Source: Streptomyces chattanoogensis | Lineage (GTDB): Bacteria > Actinomycetota > Actinomycetes > Streptomycetales > Streptomycetaceae | Direction: 5' to 3' | NCBI RefSeq assembly: GCF_001294335.1 | Contig: NZ_LGKG01000001.1 | Span: 558,001-622,000, forward strand | DNA: 64,000 nucleotides | In this document: positions 17,215 to 25,732 of the stretch, in pieces | Position numbering within the stretch: position 1 is the stretch's first letter | Layout of the letters: each line of letters opens with the position of its first letter | Notes under the pieces: generated by a model | The model's database searches: none | Told to the model about the DNA's origin: nothing | What the model saw: the letters and a program-made list of their open reading frames with translations, nothing else | Program-made: the position numbers and the translations under genes

Positions 17215-18093
17215 ATGCAGATGACATTTCCGGAGCAGGGGAACTTTCCGGAGCAGGGGAACCTTGCGGGGCAGGGGGACTTTCCGGGGCAGGGAGGCTT
17301 CCAGGACCACGGGATACCCCAGCTGTCCTGGCCCGCGAACGAGCTCGAAGAGGTGCTGACGGCCGCGGTCGGGCATCCGGGTGCGGGCGGCCGGATCGTG
17401 GAGGTCCTGGGCCGCAGCCGGGTGTGGGTGCCGCTGCCCAACGGCGGCGGTCCGGAGAGTGCGGGGCCCGGCGGCCGCGGGCTGGACCTGCCCACCGTCG
17501 ACATCGGGGGCGTCGTTTACGTCCCGGTCTTCAGCTCCGAGCAGGAGTTCATGAAGGCCGTCGGGCCGCATATGTCCTTCACCGTCGCCCCCGCCCGGGA
17601 GTTCGCCCGCGGCCTGCCGCCGACGATGGGCATCGCGGTCAACCCGGACGGCACCGCCGGTGTCCCGCTGCCGCCGCCCGCGGTGGCCGAACTGTGCCGG
17701 GTGCAGCGCGGCGAGGCGGACGCCGGGCTGCCCGGCGGCGGCCGGGTGCGGCTCTTCGAACCGGACTGGCAGGAAGAGCCGGTGGACTTCCTGGCCGCGG
17801 CCGGACTGGAGTTCTCCGGTGCCGGAATTGTCCTGACTGCCCGTCGTGCCCTGGCAAGTGTCGAGGGCGACACGCCCGCGCTGTTCGTCGGAGTTCAGGC
17901 CGATGCCGCCCCCTCCGCGCTGCAGGACGGCTCCGCCCGCGACGCGGTGCTGAACGCCCTCGGACGTGCGCTCGGTGCGGTGCCGGTGCCCTGGCCCGTG
18001 CAGCTGGTGATGCTCGACATCGCGCAGGGCGATCCGGTCGCCGACTGGATGGTGGAGCGCGTGCGGCCCTTCTACGCCCGGGACCACTCGTAA
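17215..18093 (+). CDS. SseB-family protein (enhanced serine sensitivity family), first copy
   Basis: A 292-residue protein with an N-terminal Phe/Pro/Gln/Gly repeat (variants of FPEQGN repeated five times, residues 4-28) and two SseB-like regions: LEEVLTAAVGHPGAGGRIVEVLGRSRVWVPLPN followed by VVYVPVFSSEQEFMKAVG and FARGLPPTMGIAVNPDG, then a C-terminal SseB domain with WPVQLVMLDIAQGDPVADWMVERVRPFYARD. E. coli SseB is linked to serine sensitivity, though its biochemistry is unclear. A start at the first ATG or at the Met two codons later is equally likely. A related gene follows 60 bp downstream. Close to the glycine/serine operon. Confidence 0.75.
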   Translation: MQMTFPEQGNFPEQGNLAGQGDFPGQGGFQDHGIPQLSWPANELEEVLTAAVGHPGAGGRIVEVLGRSRVWVPLPNGGGPESAGPGGRGLDLPTVDIGGVVYVPVFSSEQEFMKAVGPHMSFTVAPAREFARGLPPTMGIAVNPDGTAGVPLPPPAVAELCRVQRGEADAGLPGGGRVRLFEPDWQEEPVDFLAAAGLEFSGAGIVLTARRALASVEGDTPALFVGVQADAAPSALQDGSARDAVLNALGRALGAVPVPWPVQLVMLDIAQGDPVADWMVERVRPFYARDHS

Positions 18094-18153
18094 GCTGGTG
18101 GGACGACGGGCGGGCGACCCCACACGCCCGGCCACGGAGAAGGGACGGACCAC

Positions 18154-18993
18154 GTGAGCGCGGGTGCGCATCAGGGAGCGGCCGCGGCCGGTCAGGTCGA
18201 GCAGATGCTGGCGCAGGTCTCGCCCGGTCGCTACGACGCCTATGAGGCGCTGCTGCAGGCGCTCGCGGGCGGTCAGGTCTGGATGCTGCTGTGGCAGGGC
18301 CGCGCCGGGATGCCCGATGCGCAGTACGGGAACATGGAGGTCGAGGGCCTGGGTTATGCGCCCTGTGTGACCTCCGCGGCCGAACTCGCCGCCTCCGGCT
18401 GGAACCGCGACCACGAACTCGTCACCGGACCCGAGATCGCCGCCTCGCTCTTCCCCGACCGCTGGGGCCTGTGGCTCAACCCGCACGCTCCCGGCGGCGG
18501 CGTCGGCATCCCCTGGCTGGATCTGCGGCGCATCGCGGGCGGTCTCGACCGGCTCCCCGCCGGACCGCTGCGGATCTCCGAACCGGTCATCGACATCCCG
18601 CAGTTCTATGCCCTGTTGTCCCAGAATGCCCACCGTACGCCCGCCGTACGGTCGTTGCGCCGGGCCTGGGTGCAACCCGCCCTCGGTGCCCCGTATCTGG
18701 CGATCGGCCTGGATCTGTACGACACCGGGCAGCACGCCGTGGACTCGGTGCGCCTGATGATGCAGCAGTCGATCGGCGCCGTTCCGGATGGTTTGCCCGT
18801 ATCGACCGTCGCCATGAACGACGAATACGACCCCGTCGGCATGTGGCTGCGCGCCTGCGCCCGCCCCTTCTTCGACCGCGACGGCTACGGCCAGGCGCCG
18901 GGCCAGATGCCGGCCCAGCTGCCCGGTCAGCTGCCGGGTCCGCCGCCCGGCCCCGCGCCCACGTACGGCTACGGCTACCCGCGTCCTTACTGA
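18154..18993 (+). CDS. SseB-family protein, second copy
   Basis: A 279-residue paralogue-type partner of the preceding gene. It opens with a helix (GQVEQMLAQVSPGRYDAYEALLQALAGGQVWMLLWQG), then the SseB pattern YGNMEVEGLGYAPCVTSAAELAASGWNRDHELVTG and a C-terminal domain with YLAIGLDLYDTGQHAVDSVRLMMQQSIGAVPDG and WLRACARPFFDRDG. The final 45 residues are a Pro/Gln/Gly repeat ending YGYGYPRPY. GTG start with GAAGGGA upstream. The stop codon is built into the base of a long terminator hairpin. Function unknown beyond the family name. Confidence 0.75.
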   Translation: MSAGAHQGAAAAGQVEQMLAQVSPGRYDAYEALLQALAGGQVWMLLWQGRAGMPDAQYGNMEVEGLGYAPCVTSAAELAASGWNRDHELVTGPEIAASLFPDRWGLWLNPHAPGGGVGIPWLDLRRIAGGLDRLPAGPLRISEPVIDIPQFYALLSQNAHRTPAVRSLRRAWVQPALGAPYLAIGLDLYDTGQHAVDSVRLMMQQSIGAVPDGLPVSTVAMNDEYDPVGMWLRACARPFFDRDGYGQAPGQMPAQLPGQLPGPPPGPAPTYGYGYPRPY

Positions 18994-19038
18994 CGGCCGC
19001 GCCCGTACTGACATCTTCGTCAGTACCGGGCGCCGTCA
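18991..19038 (+). terminator. Long terminator hairpin embedding the stop codon
   Basis: Central perfect 8-bp stem GTACTGAC/GTCAGTAC around the loop ATCTTC, extended outward by GCGCCC/GGGCGC and TGACG/CGTCA with small bulges. The outermost TGA of the 5-prime arm is the stop codon of the second SseB-like gene. Confidence 0.7.
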
Positions 19039-19432
19039 TCCCGGCGCCGGTGTTGGGGCGAATTCACCCCATGCGCCCCGCGGTTGACTTCCCTTTTTCC
19101 CGGCATTCGCCCCGCTCAGGCGGAACTCCCGTCCGTATAACGGAACACCTCGGACCACATCACAGTTACGCATCCATTCACCTCCAGGACTGGTGAGTGA
19201 TCGCTAATCGGATGAAGACTCCGGACACCACAGAGCTTCGGCTCTTTGTACGACCGATCATCCGAACCGGCATTACGCGAATCCCCGGCTATTCCTGTGG
19301 GGGAATTCCCGTGCTGCCCGCTCGACTTGCCCGGCCGCGTCCGCTGCGGCCGTTGCACCAGTGATGTGAACCAAGCCGCTACCGCGGCGGGCATGGGCCG
19401 ATCACCATCGGCCGAGAGGGGTCAAAGGCACC
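19039..19432 (+). other. Leader region of the peptide-transporter operon
   Basis: A 394-bp gap without a convincing gene. Two hairpins lie in it: AGAGC-TTCG-GCTCT (19232-19245, a UUCG-tetraloop stem followed by TTTG) and CGGCCGC-N7-GCGGCCG (19332-19352). A TTGACT near 19085 could be a -35. The hairpins could make a terminator/attenuator in a long 5-prime leader, or end a short transcript; I cannot decide from sequence. Confidence 0.4.
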
Positions 19433-20431
19433 GTGACCGCACCGATCGAGACCACCGGGGCGGCTGCTGAGGCGCAGCCGGAAGCGGTGCTGAAAGGCGT
19501 GGAGGGCAAGCGCATCGAAGGGCGCTCGCTCGGCCAGATCGCGCTGTTGCGTTTCCGGCGCGACAAGGTCGCGGTGGCGGGCGCCATCGTTGTCATCCTG
19601 CTCGTCGTCCTCGCGGCGCTCTCCCGCCCCCTCCAGGCCCTGCTCGGCCTGGACCCGGACAGCCTCAACCGACACCTCATCGACCCCAACACCACGCTGC
19701 CCAAGGGCGACTTCGGCGGGATGAGCGCCGATCACCCGCTGGGCGTGGACCCCAAGTTCGGCCGGGACCTGCTCGCCCGCATCATCGAGGGCTCCTGGGT
19801 CTCGCTGATCGTGGCCTTCGGCGCGACGCTGCTGTCCGTCGCCATCGGCACCGTGCTCGGTGTGGTCGCCGGCTTCTACCGCGGCCGGGTGGACGCGTTC
19901 ATCAGCCGCATGATGGATGTCTTCCTCGCCTTCCCGCTGCTGCTGTTCGCCATTGCGATCTCCGCATCGCTGCAGGGCGGCGCATTCGGCATGGAAGGCC
20001 TGCCGCTGCACATCTCCGTGCTGATCTTCGTGATCGGCTTCTTCAACTGGCCGTACATGGGACGCATCGTGCGTGCCCAGACGCTGTCGCTGAGGGAGCG
20101 CGAATTCGTGGACGCCGCCCGCGGCATGGGCGCCCGCGGCCCGTTCATCCTCTTCCGTGAACTGCTGCCCAACCTGGTGGGGCCGATCATCGTCTACTCG
20201 ACGCTGCTGATCCCCTCCAACATCCTCTTCGAGGCGGCGCTGAGCTTCCTGGGCGTGGGCATCCAGCCGCCCCAGGCGTCCTGGGGCGGCATGCTCAACC
20301 AGGCGGTCAAGTACTACGAGGTCGACCCTCAGTACATGATCGTCCCCGGCCTCGCGATCTTCGTCACCGTGCTCGCGTTCAACCTGCTCGGTGACGGTCT
20401 GAGGGACGCGCTGGACCCGCGCAGCCGCTGA
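19433..20431 (+). CDS. Peptide ABC transporter permease, DppC/OppC type
   Basis: A 332-residue inner-membrane permease of the BPD/OppC family. It has an N-terminal OppC_N segment (SLGQIALLRFRRDKVAVAGAIVV, the first membrane helix about 49-67), HPLGVDPKFGRDLLARIIEGSWVSL, about five further helices, and the EAA loop REREFVDAARGMGARGPFILFRELLPNL that docks on the ATPases. It ends with the usual LGDGLRDALDPRSR. GTG start. It is the first gene of a five-gene operon in the order permease C, binding protein, permease B, ATPase D, ATPase F; placing the C permease ahead of the binding protein is less usual. Confidence 0.93.
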   Translation: MTAPIETTGAAAEAQPEAVLKGVEGKRIEGRSLGQIALLRFRRDKVAVAGAIVVILLVVLAALSRPLQALLGLDPDSLNRHLIDPNTTLPKGDFGGMSADHPLGVDPKFGRDLLARIIEGSWVSLIVAFGATLLSVAIGTVLGVVAGFYRGRVDAFISRMMDVFLAFPLLLFAIAISASLQGGAFGMEGLPLHISVLIFVIGFFNWPYMGRIVRAQTLSLREREFVDAARGMGARGPFILFRELLPNLVGPIIVYSTLLIPSNILFEAALSFLGVGIQPPQASWGGMLNQAVKYYEVDPQYMIVPGLAIFVTVLAFNLLGDGLRDALDPRSR

Positions 20432-20466
20432 TTTCCGCCGGCATCCGCGCCGAGCAGCCGCAACAG

Positions 20467-20498
20467 CCTCAAAGCCTCAAACCCTCAAAGCCTCGATG
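20467..20498 (+). repeat. Four 8-bp direct repeats before the binding-protein gene
   Basis: CCTCAAAG, CCTCAAAC, CCTCAAAG, CCTCGATG follow one another without gaps between the C permease and the binding-protein gene. It may be a simple-sequence slippage product; a regulatory role is not evident. Confidence 0.6.
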
Positions 20499-20544
20499 AC
20501 GTAGCGAGTGACTTTTCCGACGAACGAAGGGGATCCCCACCACC

Positions 20545-22293
20545 ATGCGAAGGTCATATCCGGTCGCCGCGATAGCGGCCATCACCAGCGCGGGCCTGCT
20601 GCTGTCCGGGTGCAGCGGGGGCAAGGACGCCGAAGGCGACGGCAAGGCCAACGCCGCCACCACGGGCGTCGTCAACGCCTCGGACGAGAAGGGCGGCACG
20701 CTCAACTACGCGATCAGCGATGCTCCCGAGTCGTTCGACCCCGGCAACACCTACTACGCCTTCGTCTACAACTTCAGCCGGCTCTACGCCCGCCCGCTGA
20801 CCACCTTCAAGCCGGGCCCCGGCAAGAAGGGCAACGAGCTGGTCCCGGACCTCGCCGAGTCGATGGGCAAGCCCTCCGACGGCGGCAAGACCTGGACGTA
20901 CAAGATCCGCAAGGGCCTGAAGTACGACGACGGCTCCAAGATCACCTCGCAGGACGTCAAGTACGCGGTCGAGCGCAGCAACTTCGCCCGCGACACGCTG
21001 TCGCTGGGCCCGAACTACTTCCAGCAGTTCCTCAAGGACAACGACGGCGGCTACAAGGGCCCGTACAAGGACAAGTCCAAGGACGGCCTGAAGTCCATCG
21101 AGACGCCGGACGAGCAGACGGTCGTCTTCCACCTGAAGAAGCCGTTCGCCGAGTTCGACTACCTGGTCAGCGCCCCGCAGACGGCTCCCGTCCCGCAGGC
21201 CAAGGACAAGGGCGCGGACTACACCAAGGCCGTGGTCTCCTCCGGCTCCTACAAGTTCCAGAGCTACGAGGAGGGCAAGCAGCTCACCCTCGTACGCAAC
21301 CCGAACTGGTCCGCCAAGACCGACCCGCTGCGCAAGCAGCTGCCGGAGAAGATCGTCCTGAAGCTGAAGGTCGCCCAGTCGACCATCGACAAGGACCTCC
21401 AGGCCGGCAACACCCACGTCGACATGGCCGGCCGCGGTGTCGACGGCCAGACGCAGGCCAAGCTCCTGATGGACTCCAAGGAGAAGGGCAACACCGACAA
21501 CGCGCTCGGCCAGCGCCTCGTCTACACGGCGATCAACACCAAGGTGAAGCCGTTCGACAACATCGAGTGCCGCAAGGCCGTCGAGTACGCCATCGACAAG
21601 AAGGCCGTACAGACCTCCCTGGGCGGCCCGATCCGCGGTGCCATCGCCTCCACGACGCTGCCCACCGACATCGACGGCTACCAGAAGTACGACCTGTACC
21701 CGCAGAAGTACAAGGGCGACAATCTGGACCTGACCGAGGCGAAGAAGCACTGGGACAAGTGCGGTGCGGGCAAGACCAACACCACCATCCTGGCGCGCAA
21801 CGACCGTCAGGACGAGGTGGACGCGGCGACCACGGTCATCGACTCGCTGAAGAAGATCGGCGTCAACGCCAAGATCCAGTCCTATCCGACCAGCAAGTAC
21901 TTCTCGGACTACGCGGGTGTCCCGAAGTTCAACAAGAAGAACAACGTCGGCCTGATCATGATGCAGTGGGGCTCGGACTTCCCGACCGGCTACGGCTATC
22001 TGCAGCAGATCCTGAACGGCAAGGCGATCAGCCAGTCCGGCAACACCAACCTCTCCGAGCTGGACGACCCGGAGATCAACAAGCTGCTCGACACCGCCAT
22101 CGCCAACACCGACAAGGCCGCCCGCGAGAAGGCGTACGCCGAGATCGACAAGAAGGCGATGGAGCAGGCGGCGCTGGTCCCGCTCACCTACTTCAAGGTC
22201 CTGATGTACCGCTCGCCGAAGGCCACCAACCTGGTGTCCACCTCGGCCTTCAGCGGCGAGTACGACTACCTCAACATCGGCGTCAAGAAGTAG
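20545..22293 (+). CDS. Peptide ABC transporter substrate-binding lipoprotein
   Basis: A 582-residue family 5 (DppA/OppA) extracellular solute-binding protein. The signal peptide MRRSYPVAAIAAITSAGLLLSGC ends in the lipobox L-S-G-C with lipidated Cys23. The mature protein begins with a Ser/Gly/Asp linker, then GGTLNYAISDAPESFDPGNTYY, LAESMGKPSDGGKTWTYKIRKGLKYDDGSKITSQDVKYAVER, which is the family signature, and closes with PLTYFKVLMYRSPKATNL. It is unusually rich in Lys and Asp. ATG start, GAAGGGG upstream. It delivers di- or oligopeptides to the permeases encoded on either side. Confidence 0.93.
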   Translation: MRRSYPVAAIAAITSAGLLLSGCSGGKDAEGDGKANAATTGVVNASDEKGGTLNYAISDAPESFDPGNTYYAFVYNFSRLYARPLTTFKPGPGKKGNELVPDLAESMGKPSDGGKTWTYKIRKGLKYDDGSKITSQDVKYAVERSNFARDTLSLGPNYFQQFLKDNDGGYKGPYKDKSKDGLKSIETPDEQTVVFHLKKPFAEFDYLVSAPQTAPVPQAKDKGADYTKAVVSSGSYKFQSYEEGKQLTLVRNPNWSAKTDPLRKQLPEKIVLKLKVAQSTIDKDLQAGNTHVDMAGRGVDGQTQAKLLMDSKEKGNTDNALGQRLVYTAINTKVKPFDNIECRKAVEYAIDKKAVQTSLGGPIRGAIASTTLPTDIDGYQKYDLYPQKYKGDNLDLTEAKKHWDKCGAGKTNTTILARNDRQDEVDAATTVIDSLKKIGVNAKIQSYPTSKYFSDYAGVPKFNKKNNVGLIMMQWGSDFPTGYGYLQQILNGKAISQSGNTNLSELDDPEINKLLDTAIANTDKAAREKAYAEIDKKAMEQAALVPLTYFKVLMYRSPKATNLVSTSAFSGEYDYLNIGVKK

Positions 22294-22371
22294 CAGCCCT
22301 GGAAGGCAGGTGAAGGCATTGGTGTCCGCGGGCCGGTTCCGGCCGGCCCGCGGTACCGGCGCCGCATCCCC

Positions 22372-23382
22372 GTGTTCTCGTACATCATCCGCAGGTTGAT
22401 CAGCGCAGTGATCCTGCTGCTGATCGTCAGCGCGGTCACCTTCGGCATTTTCTTTCTGCTGCCGAAAATGGCCGGGCAGACCACCGACCAGCTTGCCCAG
22501 CAGTACATCGGAAAGGCCCCCACGGCCGCGGACATCGCCGCGGTGAAGAAGAATCTCGGCCTGGACAAGCCCGTGTACGAGCAGTACTGGGAGTTCCTCA
22601 AGGGCATTTTCGTCGGCGTCGACTACAAATTCGGACCGGACGCGGCCAAGTGTCATGTGCCGTGCTTCGGTTATTCCTTCAAGACGCATATCGAGGTCTG
22701 GCCCGAAATCCAGTCCCGGCTTCCGGTGACGCTGTCGCTGGCCGCCGGTGCGGCGGTGCTGTGGGTCGTCTCCGGTGTCGCCACCGGTGTGCTCTCCGCG
22801 CTGCGTCCCGGCTCGCTCTTCGACCGGATGGCCATGGGCGTCGCCCTGGCCGGCGTCTCGCTCCCCATGTTCTTCACCGGCGCCCTGGCGCTGGCCCTGT
22901 TCACCTACCAGTGGCCGATCTTCGAACGCAGCGATTACGTACCGCTGATGGAGGATCCCCTGCTCTGGGCGCGCACCCTCGTGCTCCCCTGGGTGACGCT
23001 GGCCTTCCTCTACTCCGCGCTCTACGCCCGTCTCACCAGAGCGGGCATGCTCGAGACGCTGAACGAGGACTACATCCGCACGGCCCGCGCCAAGGGCCTG
23101 CACGAACGCAAGGTCGTGCTGCGGCACGGTCTGCGGGCCGCGCTCACCCCGATCATCACCGTCTTCGGCATGGACCTGGGTCTGCTGCTCGGCGGCGCGC
23201 TGATCACCGAACAGGTCTTCTCGCTCAAGGGAGTCGGCGCCTTCGCGGTGGAGGCGATCAACGCCAACGACCTCCCGAACATTCTCGGCGTCACCCTGCT
23301 CGCCGCGTTCTTCATCGTCATTTGCAACCTTGTGGTGGACGTTCTGTACGCCGCCGTCGACCCGCGGGTGAGGCTCTCGTGA
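22372..23382 (+). CDS. Peptide ABC transporter permease, DppB/OppB type
   Basis: A 336-residue permease beginning MFSYIIRRLISAVILLLIVSAVTFGIFFLLP (first helix, GTG start), with a long periplasmic loop (residues 40-110) and the EAA loop NEDYIRTARAKGLHERKVVLRHGLRAALTPII typical of the OppB family, ending [17 protein letters not shown]. The QYIGKAPTAADIAAVKKNLGLDKPVYEQY segment corresponds to the conserved LGLD.P...QY region. Its stop overlaps the GTG of the first ATPase gene, showing tight coupling. Confidence 0.93.
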   Translation: MFSYIIRRLISAVILLLIVSAVTFGIFFLLPKMAGQTTDQLAQQYIGKAPTAADIAAVKKNLGLDKPVYEQYWEFLKGIFVGVDYKFGPDAAKCHVPCFGYSFKTHIEVWPEIQSRLPVTLSLAAGAAVLWVVSGVATGVLSALRPGSLFDRMAMGVALAGVSLPMFFTGALALALFTYQWPIFERSDYVPLMEDPLLWARTLVLPWVTLAFLYSALYARLTRAGMLETLNEDYIRTARAKGLHERKVVLRHGLRAALTPIITVFGMDLGLLLGGALITEQVFSLKGVGAFAVEAINANDLPNILGVTLLAAFFIVICNLVVDVLYAAVDPRVRLS

Positions 23383-24539
23383 CCGACTCCTCCGAGGACA
23401 AGAACGGGGCGGCGGAGGCCGCCGACACCGCCGGGGCAGCGGCCGAGGCCGGGCCCGTGGCGGAGACCGGGGCGGCGCCCGCCCCCGCCGGGCCCGGCAA
23501 GCCCGCCGCCTTCCTCGAAGTGCGCGACCTCAAGGTGCACTTCCCCACCGACGACGGCCTGGTGAAATCCGTCGACGGGCTGACCTTCAGCCTGGAGAAG
23601 GGCAAGACGCTCGGCATCGTCGGCGAGTCCGGCTCCGGCAAGTCCGTCACCTCGCTCGCCGTCATGGGGCTGCACCGCGCCTCGCGCCGGCAGCGCAGCA
23701 AGGTGACGATGTCCGGCGAGATCTGGCTGGACGGCAAGGAGCTGGTCGGCGCCGACCCGGACGAGGTGCGCCGGCTGCGCGGCCGCCAGATGGCGATGAT
23801 CTTCCAGGATCCGCTGTCCGCGCTGCACCCCTTCTACACGGTCGGCAGCCAGATCGTGGAGGCCTACCGCGTCCACCACGACGTCGACAAGAAGACCGCG
23901 CGCAAGCGGGCGATCGAGATGCTCGACCGCGTCGGCATTCCGCAGCCCGACAAGCGGGTGGACGACCATCCGCACCAGTTCTCCGGCGGTATGCGCCAGC
24001 GCGCCATGATCGCCATGGCGCTGGTCAACAACCCCGAGCTGCTGATCGCGGACGAGCCGACCACCGCCCTGGACGTCACCGTCCAGGCGCAGATCCTGGA
24101 CCTGATCCGCGATCTGCAGAAGGAGTTCGGCTCGGCGGTCATCATCATCACCCACGACCTGGGCGTGGTGGCCGAACTGGCCGACGACCTGCTGGTGATG
24201 TACGGCGGCCGGTGTGTGGAGCGAGGCCCCGCCGAGCGGGTCTTCGCCGCGCCCCAGCACCCGTACACCTGGGGTCTGCTCGGTTCCATGCCGCGCATCG
24301 ACCGCGACCAGACCGACCGGCTGATCCCCGTCAAGGGCTCGCCGCCCAGCCTGATCAACGTGCCGTCCGGCTGTGCCTTCAACCCCCGTTGCCCGTACGC
24401 GGACGTCCCCAAGGACAACCTCACCCGCACGGTGCGCCCCGAACTGCGCCAGGTCGACGGCGGGCACTTCTCCGCCTGCCACATGGCGCAGGAGGAGCGG
24501 GAGCGTATCTGGACCGAAGAGATTGCGCCGAAGCTGTGA
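23379..24539 (+). CDS. Peptide ABC transporter ATP-binding protein, DppD/OppD type
   Basis: A 386-residue ATPase. After an acidic Ala/Glu/Gly-rich tail of about 45 residues, the nucleotide-binding domain shows Walker [10 protein letters not shown]-loop [12 protein letters not shown], signature FSGGMRQR, Walker [14 protein letters not shown] and H-loop IITHDLGV. The C-terminal oligopeptide-transporter extension has the cysteine pattern [13 protein letters not shown] ... FSACH that binds an iron-sulfur cluster in some homologues. It overlaps both neighbouring genes by GTGA. Confidence 0.94.
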   Translation: MTDSSEDKNGAAEAADTAGAAAEAGPVAETGAAPAPAGPGKPAAFLEVRDLKVHFPTDDGLVKSVDGLTFSLEKGKTLGIVGESGSGKSVTSLAVMGLHRASRRQRSKVTMSGEIWLDGKELVGADPDEVRRLRGRQMAMIFQDPLSALHPFYTVGSQIVEAYRVHHDVDKKTARKRAIEMLDRVGIPQPDKRVDDHPHQFSGGMRQRAMIAMALVNNPELLIADEPTTALDVTVQAQILDLIRDLQKEFGSAVIIITHDLGVVAELADDLLVMYGGRCVERGPAERVFAAPQHPYTWGLLGSMPRIDRDQTDRLIPVKGSPPSLINVPSGCAFNPRCPYADVPKDNLTRTVRPELRQVDGGHFSACHMAQEERERIWTEEIAPKL

Positions 24540-25621
24540 CCGAGACGACTGACGAGCAGAACACCACGATCCCGCTCCAGAAGACGGGCGAGACCCCCGA
24601 GGGCGGGTCCGCGGACGCCGAGCCGCTGCTCAAGGTCCGCGGTCTGGTCCGCCACTTCCCGATCACCAAGGGCCTGCTCAAGCGCCAGGTGGGGGCCGTC
24701 CAGGCGGTCGACGGCATCGACTTCGACGTACGGCCCGGGGAAACGCTCGGCGTTGTCGGCGAGTCCGGCTGCGGCAAGTCGACGATGGGCCGGCTGATCA
24801 CCCGGCTCGACGAGCCGACCGGCGGCTCCATCGAGTTCCAGGGCCAGGACATCACGCATCTGTCCCCGGGCAGGCTGCGTCCGATGCGCCGCGACGTCCA
24901 GATGATCTTCCAGGACCCGTACGGTTCGCTGAACCCGCGGCACACCATCGGCGCGATCGTCTCCACCCCCTTCCGCCTCCAGGGCGTCGAGCCCGAGGGC
25001 GGTGTGAAGAAGGAGGTGCAGCGGCTGCTGGAGCTGGTGGGCCTGAGCCCGGAGCACTACAACCGCTACCCGCACGAATTCTCCGGCGGCCAGCGCCAGC
25101 GCATCGGCATCGCCCGCGCGCTGGCGCTCAAGCCCAAGCTGGTCGTCGCCGACGAGCCGGTCTCGGCCCTCGACGTCTCCATCCAGGCCCAGGTCGTCAA
25201 CCTCATGGACGACCTCCAGGAGGAGCTGGGCCTGACGTATGTGATCATCGCGCACGATCTGTCCGTCATCCGGCATGTCTCGGACCGGATCGCGGTCATG
25301 TACCTCGGGAAGATCGTCGAGCTGGCGGACCGCAAGGCGCTCTACGACTCGCCGATGCATCCGTACACCAAGGCGCTGCTGTCCGCGGTGCCGGTGCCCG
25401 ATCCCAAGCGGCGTACCCAGCGCGACCGGATCCTGCTCACGGGCGATGTGCCCTCGCCGATCAACCCGCCCTCCGGCTGCCGGTTCCGTACCCGCTGCTG
25501 GAAGGCGACCGAGGAGTGCGCCACCACCGAGCCGCCGCTGGTCGCGCTGCGCACCGGCCACCAAGTGGCCTGCCACCACCCGGAGAACGCGCCGGCGGAG
25601 CAGAAGGACAGCACCAACTGA
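24536..25621 (+). CDS. Peptide ABC transporter ATP-binding protein, DppF/OppF type
   Basis: A 361-residue ATPase, second of the pair. Walker [11 protein letters not shown]-loop [14 protein letters not shown] (the NPRH is diagnostic for OppF/DppF), signature [15 protein letters not shown], Walker [14 protein letters not shown] and H-loop IAHDLSVI. The C-terminal extension has [15 protein letters not shown] ... VACHH. The N-terminal 30 residues are low-complexity. A GTG start overlaps the stop of the D ATPase. Last gene of the transporter operon; about 110 bp to the secreted M1 peptidase, which could supply peptides. Confidence 0.94.
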   Translation: MTETTDEQNTTIPLQKTGETPEGGSADAEPLLKVRGLVRHFPITKGLLKRQVGAVQAVDGIDFDVRPGETLGVVGESGCGKSTMGRLITRLDEPTGGSIEFQGQDITHLSPGRLRPMRRDVQMIFQDPYGSLNPRHTIGAIVSTPFRLQGVEPEGGVKKEVQRLLELVGLSPEHYNRYPHEFSGGQRQRIGIARALALKPKLVVADEPVSALDVSIQAQVVNLMDDLQEELGLTYVIIAHDLSVIRHVSDRIAVMYLGKIVELADRKALYDSPMHPYTKALLSAVPVPDPKRRTQRDRILLTGDVPSPINPPSGCRFRTRCWKATEECATTEPPLVALRTGHQVACHHPENAPAEQKDSTN

Positions 25622-25732
25622 GCTGTTACGCCTGAGGAATTGGTAAAGTCCTGGGCAAACAGGGGCGGGAGAGTGCAGAGTCAGCACGATTGTTCATCAT
25701 TCGTGTGTTCGATGGTCCCGAAGGGACGGCTC

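Noticed and set aside
16430..18993. SseB pair as part of a type VII secretion or conflict locus
   Set aside because: No ESX, WXG100 or toxin domains nearby; the closest context is serine/glycine metabolism.
20554..23127. 857-codon open frame on the minus strand across the transporter genes
   Set aside because: It is the shadow of clear ABC transporter genes on the other strand; its translation is Val/Gly/Leu/Arg-rich without domains, as is common in GC-rich DNA.
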